NCBI GenBank assembly: GCA_946894095.1
Contig: OX335652.1
Span: 2,069,001 to 2,133,000 of the forward strand
DNA: 64,000 bases
Source: Incurvaria masculella
Lineage: Eukaryota > Arthropoda > Insecta > Lepidoptera > Incurvariidae
Direction of reading: 5' to 3'
A model generated the notes under the pieces. The model worked only from the letters and a program-made list of their open reading frames with translations, made no database searches and was not told the origin of the DNA. The position numbers and the translations under genes were made by a program. Positions 46,477 through 57,092 of the stretch are shown piece after piece; the first letter of the stretch is position 1; every line of letters begins with the position of its first letter.

Positions 46477-46767
46477 TTATGTATAGGGAGACGCTATTCC
46501 CGCTGGACGCCCGAAAACGTCCAGGCGAGGAACATACCCCGTAGGTCTTCGGTAGGTATTGACGCCTCTGCATGTTGCATTGGTACTCTTAATGGCGAGT
46601 TCCACGCGGAGGAAGTCCACTCCCAGTTCTCCAGATAGGTACCGGAGCTGTAATGTACGCTCTCCGCCCGCAACCAAAGCTGCTAACGTTTCAATCCACG
46701 CTCGGGACGACAGATAAGCTGTCTCCCATATCTCTCGTATGGTACCGGAATTGTTCAGTAGCCACAC
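46477..46767 (-). CDS. Hypothetical coding-like ORF, 96 codons
   Basis: The ORF is GC-richer than its flanks. It contains IWETAYLSSRAWIETLAALV and GGERTLQLRYLSGELGVDFL, a leucine-rich, protein-like composition. No family was recognised; repeat-derived coding DNA or an orphan exon are both possible. Confidence 0.3.
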   Translation of the reverse strand: MWLLNNSGTIREIWETAYLSSRAWIETLAALVAGGERTLQLRYLSGELGVDFLRVELAIKSTNATCRGVNTYRRPTGYVPRLDVFGRPAGIASPYT

Positions 46768-46874
46768 TCACTTTCCGATGCACATAATGCATCTCTCCAT
46801 TCCCTTGCTACGCGGCTGTATAGGCCGGCACAATTACTAACTCTTGCACTTCTAGTTCTCCAGTCGCAAAAAGC

Positions 46875-46957
46875 AAATGTGTAAATGTTTACCGTTCTAC
46901 ATTTCGACGTTCAATTTGAATTTAACAATGCAGTAATAAAGCCAGCATCATGAAAAT
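46875..46957 (+). repeat. 83-bp direct repeat, left copy
   Basis: Starts 'aaatgtgtaaatgtttaccg' and includes 'gcagtaataaagccagcatc'. It matches 47554-47636 with two differences noticed. The spacing of 679 bp suggests terminal repeats of a small element. Confidence 0.93.
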
Positions 46958-47041
46958 TATGGTCTGGTTCTTGATGTGTGATGGTAACACGGATTTAGTC
47001 CTGAATTGATTTCCTATTGACGGTTGTTTAATATTTCTGAA

Positions 47042-47130
47042 TAATTACAATATTTAGTTTAACGGCTTACCGCGCGCGTGAAGAGCAGGACGTGCTGCTC
47101 GACGTTTAACTAAACTAAATATTGTAGTTA
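47042..47130. repeat. Hairpin with 20-bp arms and GC-rich loop
   Basis: Arms 47042-47061 (TAATTACAATATTTAGTTTA) and 47111-47130 pair with one mismatch around a ~49-nt loop rich in CG ('cttaccgcgcgcgtgaagag'). It lies between the two 83-bp direct repeats. Confidence 0.9.
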
Positions 47131-47553
47131 TGTCCCGCGTAAGTTTTAAAATATTAATTTCTGAATAATGTCCAATATAGAGGTACACTTATTAAGATTA
47201 CAATTGTGTAGGCTTTCTCTGGTCGCATATAATATCTGTTATATATAATGTTAAATATAATACTGTTAATATGTGTTATTATTAGAAGATTTTTTATTTG
47301 TTTTTTGTTATTGTGAAGGAATTATTAAGCTGAAAAAAATACGAGAGCTCACTCTGCCAACAAACTGTTATGCAATTTGGCAGAACTTTGTTTTAAAAAA
47401 ATTGTGTTATCCTTTCATGTTTATTTACAATAAAGAAAAAAAAAGATGTGAATGAACTAATTTCTTTTGCTCAAAACGCAATGCTTCTAGAGAAAAAGCT
47501 TGAATTTTGAAGCGCTTATTTCTCTCTAAAAACGTGAAAACATTAAAAAAGGT

Positions 47554-47636
47554 AAATGTGTAAATGTTTACCGTTCTACATTCCGACGTTCAATTTGAAT
47601 TCAACAATGCAGTAATAAAGCCAGCATCATGAAAAT
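47554..47636 (+). repeat. 83-bp direct repeat, right copy
   Basis: Partner of 46875-46957. An AATAAAG string inside resembles a polyadenylation signal. Confidence 0.93.
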
Positions 47637-49110
47637 ATATATTTGATTAAAGCGCAGTGATCAGTGCTCGTATAATTGTAATCGCATTACAAGGTAATCT
47701 AATTTCCATCTATAGACAAACAGAAGCTAGACGACGACCAAGTCTTATCAGAAAGCAAAGGAAGTAATCTTCAAAACAATGAACTTGGCTCCGTGATAGT
47801 GGCCGGAGCAATTAAAGTATACGACGACCGCACGGCAGGCAAAGGTAACCGACACGGCACGTCAACTGGTTTAGTTAATGTACCCGATGTCAACGACTGT
47901 CGCACAGATTACGAACTATCCCACAGTGTCCAGACATACGCGGCTTGACCCGGCCCGGCGAACTTTTGTTTCTGTTATGAACAATTTTATTGGAGGTTTC
48001 ACGGGTACGTTGGCTTTGGAAAAAACTAAGTGCGCGGTGATCTCACTCATGCATACGAATTTTTTGAGAGAATCGCCGATAGAATAAACAGAATTACTAT
48101 TTTTGATGTCAAATCTTGCTTAGAATACTACTTTGATTTATTGATGGCTAGATTTTAAAACGTAAGTGGCTATTTGTGCTAGATATTGATAAAATACCTT
48201 TTTTACAACAATTTATAGATAAAATGTGGCGATTTTAAATTTTCGTTTGCAACAACTTCTCCTATCCACAATTATTTAGAGGTAGATAGCTGGTATCAAT
48301 ATGGGTGTCACGCCAGTACCTACCTTTCTTTAGATCTAGTAATGATCAAGCAAATAAAACATAACATTGCCCGTTAATTTGAATAATTGAGAAGAATTGA
48401 CATGATTTTTCAAAAAAAATTATGTGTACATACGTCTACCGTTGCATTGTATTTTTAAATTTCATGCTAGAATATAAACTTCAATAAACCACTAACCCTC
48501 TACATATTTTTCATCACAAATATTAAATAAAAAAATACCAAATGACAGACTCCACAAGTTTTGTTTTTGCACAAATAAGCAAAATGGTCTTAGAAAAACA
48601 CATTATTATGATCATTTAAGTTTTCGTTCCCATTTTTTAAGCGGGTTTATATTAACCTTTTTAACCATAAAACATGTGCTTGCAAAGCATGGCTTACAAA
48701 GCATTATTCAGTTTCACACCAAGACCGGTGATGTCAAATGACGTCTGTTTTTTGGACTAATTTTACATGATAGGTAAGTGCTATTTTAGTCAGAATCATA
48801 ACATTATTTTATTAGCTTAGTGACTGACTAGAGCTAATTTTGTAAAATCTATAGTAAAGGAAAGTTGGAGGGCAACGCTATAAAAGGTACACACAAAAAT
48901 ATGCTTTTTTTCTCAAGATAGACCAGTATTTTTGGAAATGGATATGCAACAGTGAATTGCGCCAACATTTTTAGTAACTTATTGATACAAAACTAAAATT
49001 TTAACTTAATAGTTTCGATGTTAATAATGTAAAATACCTTTGCAAACAATGATATCGGTGGGAACTTGATTTTAGCTCCCGTGACAAAACATTATGTAGC
49101 AGCGACATCG
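47637..49110. other. Non-coding, nothing recognised
   Basis: Moderately GC-rich near 47740-48000, otherwise AT-rich. The frame at 47878-48087 shows no motif. Confidence 0.45.
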
Positions 49111-49122
49111 GCGAGGTGACAA

Positions 49123-49690
49123 TAGTCAAAGCAAACTCAAAACGACGGGTTCAAAAAAGAATTCACAGAAGCCAATGACGATAATGATTCTGTTAGTCTA
49201 GGACCTCCCTCGAGCGACCGACTAAGAGGCGCACCGCCTTGGACAGGTTAGGCAAACAATGATCTCGATTTTGACACCGAGAGTAAAGAAACCGCCTACA
49301 AAGTCCCGCCAGGTGCCCGCTGAATGTCTCCACCGGCGACGTCTTCATCCAGCACCTCTTCAGGTAATAAATTAATTAAATGACACATATTCTGTGAGAA
49401 TAACGACGAGCCGGGAGGCGAGCAACGCCGAAGTAGGATGCCCCCCGTCGACATCGGCCAAGGAGCTACGCGGTGGGTATATCGCCGTCACATCACCCCG
49501 CCTTTGTTCGCGTCCCAACAGAACTGTTGCGCCGTCTCTTTTCGCCAAATCCACCACCGTGACGATGACAGAGATGCCAGACGGCGGCGTGCCACAAACG
49601 GCGCACAATTTTCGTGGCCATTTTTCACATCTCATTCAATGCGTTAATGTCGAGATCGAAATCGCACTTGGGAAACATTCCTGACGAGAA
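49123..49690 (+). pseudogene. Degenerate coding-like segment
   Basis: One plus frame reads an acidic, protein-like string (KKEFTEANDDNDSVSLGPPS, then DLDFDTESKETAYKVPPGAR) broken by two stops. The following GC-rich DNA is open on both strands at 49372-49684. This resembles decayed coding sequence of a transposon or retrogene. The family could not be named. Confidence 0.3.
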
Positions 49691-49805
49691 TCTCACTAAT
49701 TCCCTAAGATTATGTTTTTGTAGGTTGGTCGTCCCGGCTTGTAGAGCAAGTTACATTTTGGGGCCCACCTCATACTATAATAACTTAAATTAGTTTTAGG
49801 TTAGT

Positions 49806-50128
49806 TTAACACCTAGCGAATATGGAAGGGGACCGACAGTTTTATGTGGAATCCGAACCACGGCCAGCCTCAACCGTTGAAAACGGTCACCCTGCAAGAA
49901 CCAAACCGCGCTAAGGGTTGCTTCTACATCTTTTTGACCAGGGCGGGGTTAATCCTGCCCGTGTTGGCACCATCGCATTGATTGAACAATGGTCGAAGCG
50001 GCAATGACAAATGTCTGCGTTTTCCATCCACTTCATTGGAGCCGAGCAATATAAGGAAGGTCCTGGCATGCGGTGTATTATGATGGTCGGTCTGGTATTA
50101 GCTATCCATGTCCATTTACATAAAACAA
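49806..50128. mobile_element. SINE with inverted halves
   Basis: 49806-49930 is the reversed 5' half ('ccagcctcaaccgttgaaaa', 'aaccgcgctaagggttgctt'). 49945-50128 is the forward 3' half ('cgtgttggcaccatcgcatt', 'aatggtcgaagcggcaatg', 'tagctatccatgtcca', A-rich end). The junction suggests an inversion within one copy or two head-to-head truncated copies. Confidence 0.65.
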
Positions 50129-50517
50129 ATGTGAGCCTTTTACTGTTTGATATAAAAGTGACCAATAACGGTAACCAGTGATCCAAGGAAGTCATTGTTG
50201 ATTGATATAATATAATCTTCATATTTGCATCACTGAGCACATTATCGAGTGAAAATCCCAACCCAGGAGCGTTGTACCATTATCAATCGCATTTCTTCAT
50301 ACAATATTTCACACCAAACCCTCACGACCATTGTCCCTAGCACAATGAAACATGGGACGTGGAGGCACATTGTTTTGGCTTCCAATTGTAAATGTGATTG
50401 AATCTCATGGTCGGTTAGTCCTTGTGGGATTAAGCCCTTTGTAGCGGAGAGAAAATATTAAGAATACGCCTACAAGGTGTAAGTACATTGTCAGTGAATG
50501 GGGTAATGCAAGTACTG
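50129..50517. other. Non-coding, nothing recognised
   Basis: No supported features. Confidence 0.5.
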
Positions 50518-50745
50518 TTACCGCGTTTCATTGAGCTCACTGGCAACTTTGGAGATGTTTATCAGTGGACGAAATGTTGAAAAATACCCATATTCAAGTA
50601 ATCCGGGTTTTGGTCTCCGAACACTTAAGCCAGGTGCTTGGCTTAGATAATGATCGGGTACCATAGTATGATCGGTGATCAGTGTTATCGTGTTTGCTCC
50701 TGGGCCGCTGCAGGGGCGTTGAGGCATATGTATTGTAAGGGACAA
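50518..50745 (-). pseudogene. Possible non-LTR reverse transcriptase remnant
   Basis: The minus-strand frame includes KPGLLEYGYFSTFRPLINIS then KVASELNE, resembling the KP....NYRPISNL..SK..E region at the start of Jockey/CR1 polymerases, with a deletion. The N-terminal part of the frame is not recognisable. Confidence 0.35.
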
Positions 50746-51720
50746 TTCGTGGCTAATACGCTTGACTCACACCGCTTTCAGTTGTTGTCACCAAGATTTA
50801 TTGTTTCCCCAAACAAGTAAATGAGTCATTGGTAAAATTGACAAGGTATTAGTTTTTAAACTGTCATGGTGAGAACAGTGGTGTTATGTTACGAATGTGC
50901 ATGTAATGGCGTTTGGTTGTAAACGTGAACGTACATCAGGGCGTCTATTATGGTGCAAAAGGAAATGTGAGTTGACATAAAAGTGACTGAATAAAAATAA
51001 AACATTTTACTATTATTATAACTTTCGATGTATTCATTTAAGAAAACTGTACTTTGCACAAACAAATGTTAGGTTTAAAACGTGGAAAACGTACATATAG
51101 GCTATGATAGCATTCAGATTAGAACTATAAATACAATTTAGACTTTTTGAGTGCCGAACTTTGTACGTAATGACCTCCTCGTTCGAGGTTCTTGAACAAA
51201 TTCGTGTACAAGTAGATCGTCGCCATCACTACACAAGGCCATGTCTAGGCCTTTGTGAGTTAAAACTACTATACTTACTAACAAATGCACAATAAAATAA
51301 ACTGTATTTAGTTTGTTAATAACACACGAATACTTATTGGTTAGGTACCGTTTTCTAGTACCGTTTAAAGCGCGTGCTACAACCTTATAAATATGTGTAT
51401 TTTTTATTTTGAATGCACTGTTTGGCGACTTAACCCATGAATATTTGGAAATCGCGTGTAGGGTATGAATGAGTAAATACTAATACATTATATAATTAAA
51501 TTTACGAGAACGAATTGATTAAAACTAATAACTGTGTTGATTGTTGATTACGGAGCAAATATTCTAGAAGTGTGTTTTAATAGCAGTTTATAATGTTTGA
51601 CGTTTCTTTAAATAAATGATTTATCGGGAAAATATTGGCAGTTTTTTTTATTAGCATTTTGCTTCAACTCGTTTTTAATGTTTTTCTTTTTTCAGTTCTT
51701 CGCTTTCTGAATGAAACATA
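50746..51720. other. Non-coding, nothing recognised
   Basis: AT-rich, no supported features. Confidence 0.5.
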
Positions 51721-51781
51721 AATCACGATCTACACAGGCCCAAGCATGCGTAATCCTGGCCAGCTCCCAGGGCTGCGGTAG

Positions 51782-51795
51782 GTTTCCATGGAAAC
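51782..51795. promoter_or_regulatory. Palindromic X-box-like site
   Basis: GTTTCCATGGAAAC is a perfect 14-bp palindrome resembling the RFX X-box (consensus GTTGCCATGGCAAC, one change per half-site). It lies in a GC-richer island (51725-51860). RFX binding is an inference. Confidence 0.35.
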
Positions 51796-52138
51796 GAGGC
51801 TCTTTTAAATTTGGGCATTTCCTGTGGCGCCAAAGGCGCAAAGGATGAATGAATCTCGAAAGCCGATGGTTAAATCCTTAACGAATTTTCGTTTGAGGTC
51901 TGCGGTTAGCCGACAACTGGTTCGAAAATTTCAAATTACTCATAAATTTGAGAATGTGGCATCTTGTTAGTGGGCGAGGCTCGTCATAAACGGCGGCGCC
52001 ATTTTGTGGACGCGATATGTACCTATTTCATATTTTTTAATATATATAATAGTTATGTATATAAGTAGGTATAATGTGGTAATGAAATAAAATATTTTAT
52101 CTTACTAGTTTAAATTGTTTTCTTTGATACCTACAGTA

Positions 52139-52480
52139 ATCATATTAGCCCAATACAATGTATTCCCGAAGGAACTATCTGCCATGCAAGTAACCTTCTC
52201 TTATGAGTAAGGCTACATAGAACTGAAAGGAAAAGCGGATATTTTTTCATAGCCGCTTGGACTACCTTTTCATTAAATGTGAACCTCGTAGCGACCAGTG
52301 CGGGAACAACGCTACCACCTAGTTTGGGAAGGGGACTTACATGGATTTCAAACCATGGAACAGCTCGCATTCTTAGTTAGATCAGCCTCAACGACATACG
52401 GTCACCCGTCCAGATACCGAGCGCACCCAGTGTATCTTAACCTCGATTATGGAACACCGTGACTGACAGACGTGGGTACC
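52139..52480 (-). mobile_element. SINE, 5S-like family, reverse orientation
   Basis: It runs from the reversed tail ('catattagcccaata', 'tgccatgcaagtaacctt') through the body ('ccgcttggactacctttt', 'gctaccacctagtttggg') to the reversed 5S-like head ('cggtcacccgtccagata', 'gcgcacccagtgtatctt', 'aacctcga'). It is diverged but nearly full length. Confidence 0.65.
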
Positions 52481-52675
52481 AAAAGGCACGATTGGTATAA
52501 TCGGGAAAATAAGAGTTCACCATATATGTGAATTTCGTAGGTTGATCCCTATCAGCTTGTGCACTGTGATTTTAGCTGCAATTTTCACCCGCCAGCATTT
52601 CCTTTTTAAGCTTACTAAAACCTCAGTTACTAATGCAAAGTTATTTCATAAACGTAATCGATTCCGCGAAATCGA

Positions 52676-52692
52676 TTAATAATAATAATAAT
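52676..52692. repeat. (AAT)n microsatellite
   Basis: Short perfect AAT tract next to 'atgctttattgcttcc', a context often seen at non-LTR 3' ends. Confidence 0.85.
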
Positions 52693-52858
52693 ATGCTTTA
52701 TTGCTTCCATACACATAGGTACATGCAAGGGAGGACTTATTGCCTAAAGTCAATATCTTCCAATCAACCCGATTATAGGACAAAAATATTCAGGTAGCAA
52801 CAAAAGAAAAGTAACCTAAGATAGTTTCTTGTGCACTATTTATACTCTAAATTAATTA

Positions 52859-54141
52859 TAGGTTGGGGAAAAAGTTTCTTCGCATTTTTTAAGAAAATTC
52901 AAAACATTTTTTAATATGGTTTATTTACATTTAACTAAAGTATGTAGGTACCATTTTGTTCGATAACTTTTTGCCATCTTGTAGGTAGGGACATGATCCC
53001 ATTGCTATAGAAATATTGGGACTTCTGATCAATATACCGCGACAAGTGGTTTTGGCAGTCCTCTCGTGATGTTAACCTGACACTGCCTAAAGAATTCTGA
53101 AGAGACCTAAACAGGTGGAAATCTGAAGGTGCAAGGTCAGGACTATACGGCGGATGCATTAACACCTCCCAGCCAAACTCTCTTAGTTTTTGCTGAGTGG
53201 CTAAAGATGTGTGAGGTCTAGCGTTATCATGATGAAAAACCACACCCCTTCTGTTGATTAATTCCGGCCGCTTTCTCTCAACTTCTTGCTTTAATCTCAT
53301 CAGTTGTTCGCAGTAGAGTTCAGAATCGATGGTCCTGCCTGGTGGTAACAGCTCATAATGAATAATGCCCTTCCAATCCCACCACACACACAGCATCACC
53401 TTGTTGCGAGTTAACCCGGGTTTCGCCACAGTCTGTGAAGCTTGACCGGTCTTTGACCACGACCTTTTTCGCACGTTCTTGTCGTACGTGATCCACTTTT
53501 CATCACCAGTTATCAGCTTCTTCAAAAATGGTTCGGTTTCATTACGTCGTAATAAAGAATCACAAATGAGTACACGGTTCATTAGGTTTCTTTCAGTGAG
53601 CTCGTGAGGTACCCAAATATCGAGCTTTTTTGTGTACCCAGTTTTTTTCAAATGCGCCAAAACTGTTTTGTGGTCAATTCCTAGTTCTTCAGCTACGTCG
53701 TAACTACTGATATGCCGATCTTGCTCCACTTTTTCAAAAATGGCATCCATTTTATCCGTAATAGGGCGACCAGAGCGACTTGCATCTTTGACATCAAAAT
53801 TTCCGGATTGAAAACGCTTAAACCAAATTTGTGCTACTCTCACAGACACTGCACTAGGTCCATAAACATCGCAAATTTTTTTCGCGGCTTGCGTTGCATT
53901 TTTACCTTTTTTGTAGTAAAATTTTAAAATGTATCGAATTTCTTCATTAGATTCACTCATTTTGACAGTACGAAAAACAAATGAGAATCACACATTTTCC
54001 TAATTTGAATTTGGAATTATGTTCTTTAAAATTTAAACTTTCAATGATACCAAAACCAGCCAGATACAAATAGTATAGCCAAAGAGATTTTATTACAAGT
54101 TCATACATACTATAATGCGAAAATACTTTTTCCCCGACCTA
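52859..54141 (-). mobile_element. Full-length mariner transposon, cecropia-like
   Basis: A 1,283-bp element with terminal inverted repeats TAGGTTGGGGAAAAAGTTTC at 52859 and, inverted from 54141, TAGGTCGGGGAAAAAGTATT. Each end is flanked by a TA dinucleotide (52857-52858, 54142-54143), the mariner target duplication. The repeats agree over about 27 bp with three mismatches noticed. It encloses one uninterrupted transposase gene. Length, termini and gene are all as expected for a complete copy. Confidence 0.95.
52935..53960 (-). CDS. Mariner transposase, apparently intact
   Basis: 341 residues, about the usual mariner length. An N-terminal helix-turn-helix DNA-binding region (about residues 1-110) precedes the linker motif WVPHEL (116-121). 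The catalytic DD34D triad is D153 in TGDEKW, D245 in HHDNARPHTS and D280 in YSPDLAPSDFHLF, with 34 residues between the last two. The pattern CVWWDWKGIIHYELLP and LRSLQNSL-like C-terminal motifs point to the cecropia subfamily, to which Hsmar1 belongs. The start ATG (53960) follows the 5' terminal repeat by about 180 bp. No stop or frameshift was seen, so it may have been active recently. The product would cut and paste the element in the nucleus at TA sites. Confidence 0.95.
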   Translation of the reverse strand: MSESNEEIRYILKFYYKKGKNATQAAKKICDVYGPSAVSVRVAQIWFKRFQSGNFDVKDASRSGRPITDKMDAIFEKVEQDRHISSYDVAEELGIDHKTVLAHLKKTGYTKKLDIWVPHELTERNLMNRVLICDSLLRRNETEPFLKKLITGDEKWITYDKNVRKRSWSKTGQASQTVAKPGLTRNKVMLCVWWDWKGIIHYELLPPGRTIDSELYCEQLMRLKQEVERKRPELINRRGVVFHHDNARPHTSLATQQKLREFGWEVLMHPPYSPDLAPSDFHLFRSLQNSLGSVRLTSREDCQNHLSRYIDQKSQYFYSNGIMSLPTRWQKVIEQNGTYIL

Positions 54142-54308
54142 TATGTAGAAAAAAATATATCTGCAGACAAATGTCACCTAAAAAAAAAAAAGTTATATAA
54201 ACTTAAAAATATAAAATCTATTAAAAATATACAAAAGTTAAATACAATGGTAAAATCTAAAATACATACATTTAATAAAGTGAAACATGATAATAAAACT
54301 AAAATGTG

Positions 54309-54660
54309 TCAAAAGTAGAACATACTCATTTTGCGAGGAAGTATGATTTTATACGTTTTTTTGAAAATATCAAGAGAAGCTGAGCTCCTGATGTCAAGTG
54401 GCAATTGATTCCAAAGACGGGCTGAATTTACTGTGAATGAATCCGTAAAACAAGTGGTATTGTGTGACGGTATCAGTAGAAGAAGGTTATCGATTGGCCT
54501 GAGTGGTAAACCATGGGAGGACAAGAAATTGAATTTATCTCTAAGGTATGTGGGAGCACGTGGGTTGTTGAGGACTGTGTATAAAAGAGAAAGGACTCGA
54601 AAGGAATTGACTCAGTGAAGAAAAACTCGCAAATACTACTTGTTTTAGACGATTTAAAGG
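54309..54660 (-). pseudogene. Non-LTR (Jockey/CR1-like) reverse transcriptase C-terminus
   Basis: The minus-strand frame reads LNNPRAPTYLRDKFNFLSSH through TTCFTDSFTVNSARLWNQLP and IRSSASLDIFKKTYK to a stop. This is the standard tail of Jockey/CR1-type polymerases (SF...ARLWN.LP..IR....F...). It can be followed back to about 54655 without a stop. The A/T-rich DNA at 54142-54308 would be its 3' UTR. It is 5'-truncated. Confidence 0.8.
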
Positions 54661-56794
54661 TAAAGAACAGAGGCCAACAATAATAATAATAAACATAACA
54701 TTTCAGACGTAATGTTTTATTTATTTTCGGAGGTGATAGAACGTAGAAAAGGTGTGGAATCTACCCATTGAGCATTTGGGGCATATTGTACTTACATTGT
54801 GAGTTCGGCTCACCTATTGAAATGTGGAGGATATACCTGTATGCCTGTTCGTGTTAAATTTTCTCTTTATATTATTCACGCTCGAAAACTTAAAAAGTAT
54901 TTCTTTCTAATCGGCGGCCTATTTAATCTGCAACGTTGCCGATTATGTCTGAAAAAGTTCGACGGAGGCAAATCTCGAACTAGATTAGGGGCTTCAATCC
55001 ATTTCAGAGACCCTCTAGTTCAGTCCATTTATATTAGGTAAATACGATCGATGTTTACATACTTGTTGTAACTATTTAGTCAATTTAACTTCGATTCACT
55101 TTCACTTTTTTTCGTAATGGCCGACTCCTCAGAATTAAAATATTTGTTACTAAAATTTTCATTTTTTCATTTCATTTCATTTATTTAAACTTTTTGGTAG
55201 TCAAACTACACCAAGTTACGTCACAAAGATCCGCGGATTCGATCAACCCAGTAAAGAAGAACCCGCAAAGAAACTTCACGGGTTTACATAACATATTTTT
55301 CCGTCCACAATTATGAAATACATACTTAGATCTAAATGCTACTGCCAAACAATTCCTTGGCAGAACAGTTGTAAGGCAAAGAACAAAGAACAATAGAAAC
55401 AGCAACCCTAAGTTTAAGTTACTTACAACTAATAAAGTTACTAATTCAATTATATAAATTAATATAATTTATAGCATTACAAGTATACTCTGGTGTAAAA
55501 GCCGTCGTCAACTTAACCAACGTAAGAAAGTATTTTTTAAAATTTTTGAACCGCCATCTATCGTCTAGTAGCGGAAATTATATAATCGACCATCAAAATG
55601 GGTTCGTGTCTAAGCGTAGGGTTTCAAATCATTTCTGTTTGTATCTGAATCAGTGTACCGGGTCAGTTTTTAATTAGAGCATATCATCAACAAGACGTCA
55701 TTGTTATTATTTATAACTTTCAAAACAAAATTCTAATTCCATCGACGTCCCAATGAGTACCACCAACGGTACAGAGATGGCGCTCAAGCATTTAACAGAG
55801 CCAAGTGACGGTCGGTTATATTGGATACATTGAAATTACCGTTTTTAAAATAAATGTTGTTAACTAGAAATAAGTAGCATGAATTTCTAGGTTTATAATT
55901 ACAAATATTTTTTTTACATTAATGTCTTCAAGATTTTTTTCAATTCCAATACTTAATCATTTAGTACAAATTCTTCTTCATCATTGAACTGTTATATTTC
56001 TACGCAAGGAATGTGCCAACACTGTTTCAATATTTTCTATAAAAAATCCTTAATTCCCGAAGTGTTTTATTTAGAAAAACCAGGGACCAAATACAATCAT
56101 TCAACCTAGGATTTGCTGTCCCTCCCAAGAATATACAGTGCATCAAACCGCAGATTTTCATCGCAATATTTCTCTAATAGTTACTTATGTGCCTTATGTA
56201 AATAGTAAAGCCCATATATATTGCAGTACTTTCGCAAATAGTTTTTGACTAAGTTTACACATGTCCGATAATCAATCGGTATTGTTTACGTCAGAATATT
56301 GATCTATGGTAAACATTATTAACCTGGTGATTAGGTATTTTTTATGTTTTTGTAACGTATTGTGAGTCATTATCGGCTATCAACATTCGTCAAGGTGATT
56401 ACGAATACAAAACCAATAAAAATGTCTTCGAAAATAATGTAATATGAAAAAGTAATAACTTTTTTCCAGAATATCCTTCTGAAAGAAGGATAGAACAGAA
56501 AAGTTATACTTGTTACTTCTAAAAGATCTTAAATATAAAAAAAAAATACTTACTAATTCCTAGGATCTTACTCAAAAGCTTACAATATATGTTTTTAGTC
56601 AGATGAAGAACAGTCTATTTTTCATCACTTACCTGTGGTATTTATATATATATATTTAGTTGGAAGCGGATAGACAACGAATCGGAATTTACATTTTACT
56701 GACATATATTATACGACTAAGAATGGATGAACTACTTTATAGGGGAGGCGCCGAAGATAGCCGACTGATACGAGGCCATGAATACTAAAAAAAA
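54661..56794. other. Non-coding, mostly unassigned
   Basis: Nothing convincing. A stretch near 55160-55230 ('aaactacaccaagttacgtc') also occurs near 25330, so it is part of an unidentified interspersed repeat. Short 'agatggcg' strings near 55555 and 55785 are common in insect DNA. Confidence 0.45.
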
Positions 56795-57092
56795 CCGGTC
56801 AAGTGCGAGTCGGACTCGCACACGAAGGGTTCCGTACTATCGTACAAGATTTAACACAAACAAATCATGTTTTTTGTATGGGGCCCCCTTTATTTTTTAT
56901 TATTTTAAAATTCTACCTATTTGTTGTTATAGCGGCAAAATAAATACACACTCTGTGAAAATTTCAACTGCTTACCTATTGCGGTTCATGAGATACAGCC
57001 CTGTGACAGACGGACGGACGGACGGACGGACGGACGGACAGCGGAGGCTTAGTAATAGGGTTCCGTTTTCACCCTTTGGGTACGGAACCCTA
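56795..57092 (+). mobile_element. Lepidopteran interspersed element with 'tgcgagtcggactcgca', complete
   Basis: Starts CCGGTCAAGTGCGAGTCGGA and ends GGGTACGGAACCCTAA. Subterminal GGGTTCCGTAC and GTACGGAACCC are inverse copies. It has 'gcggttcatgagatacag' and an (ACGG)n tract (57010-57038) near the 3' end. No coding capacity. The family is widespread in Lepidoptera; whether it is a SINE or a MITE was not settled from the sequence. Confidence 0.8.
57010..57038. repeat. (ACGG)n microsatellite
   Basis: About seven ACGG units inside the preceding element. Confidence 0.95.

Noticed and set aside
53712..53927. 71-codon plus-strand frame
   Set aside because: Antisense shadow of the mariner transposase.
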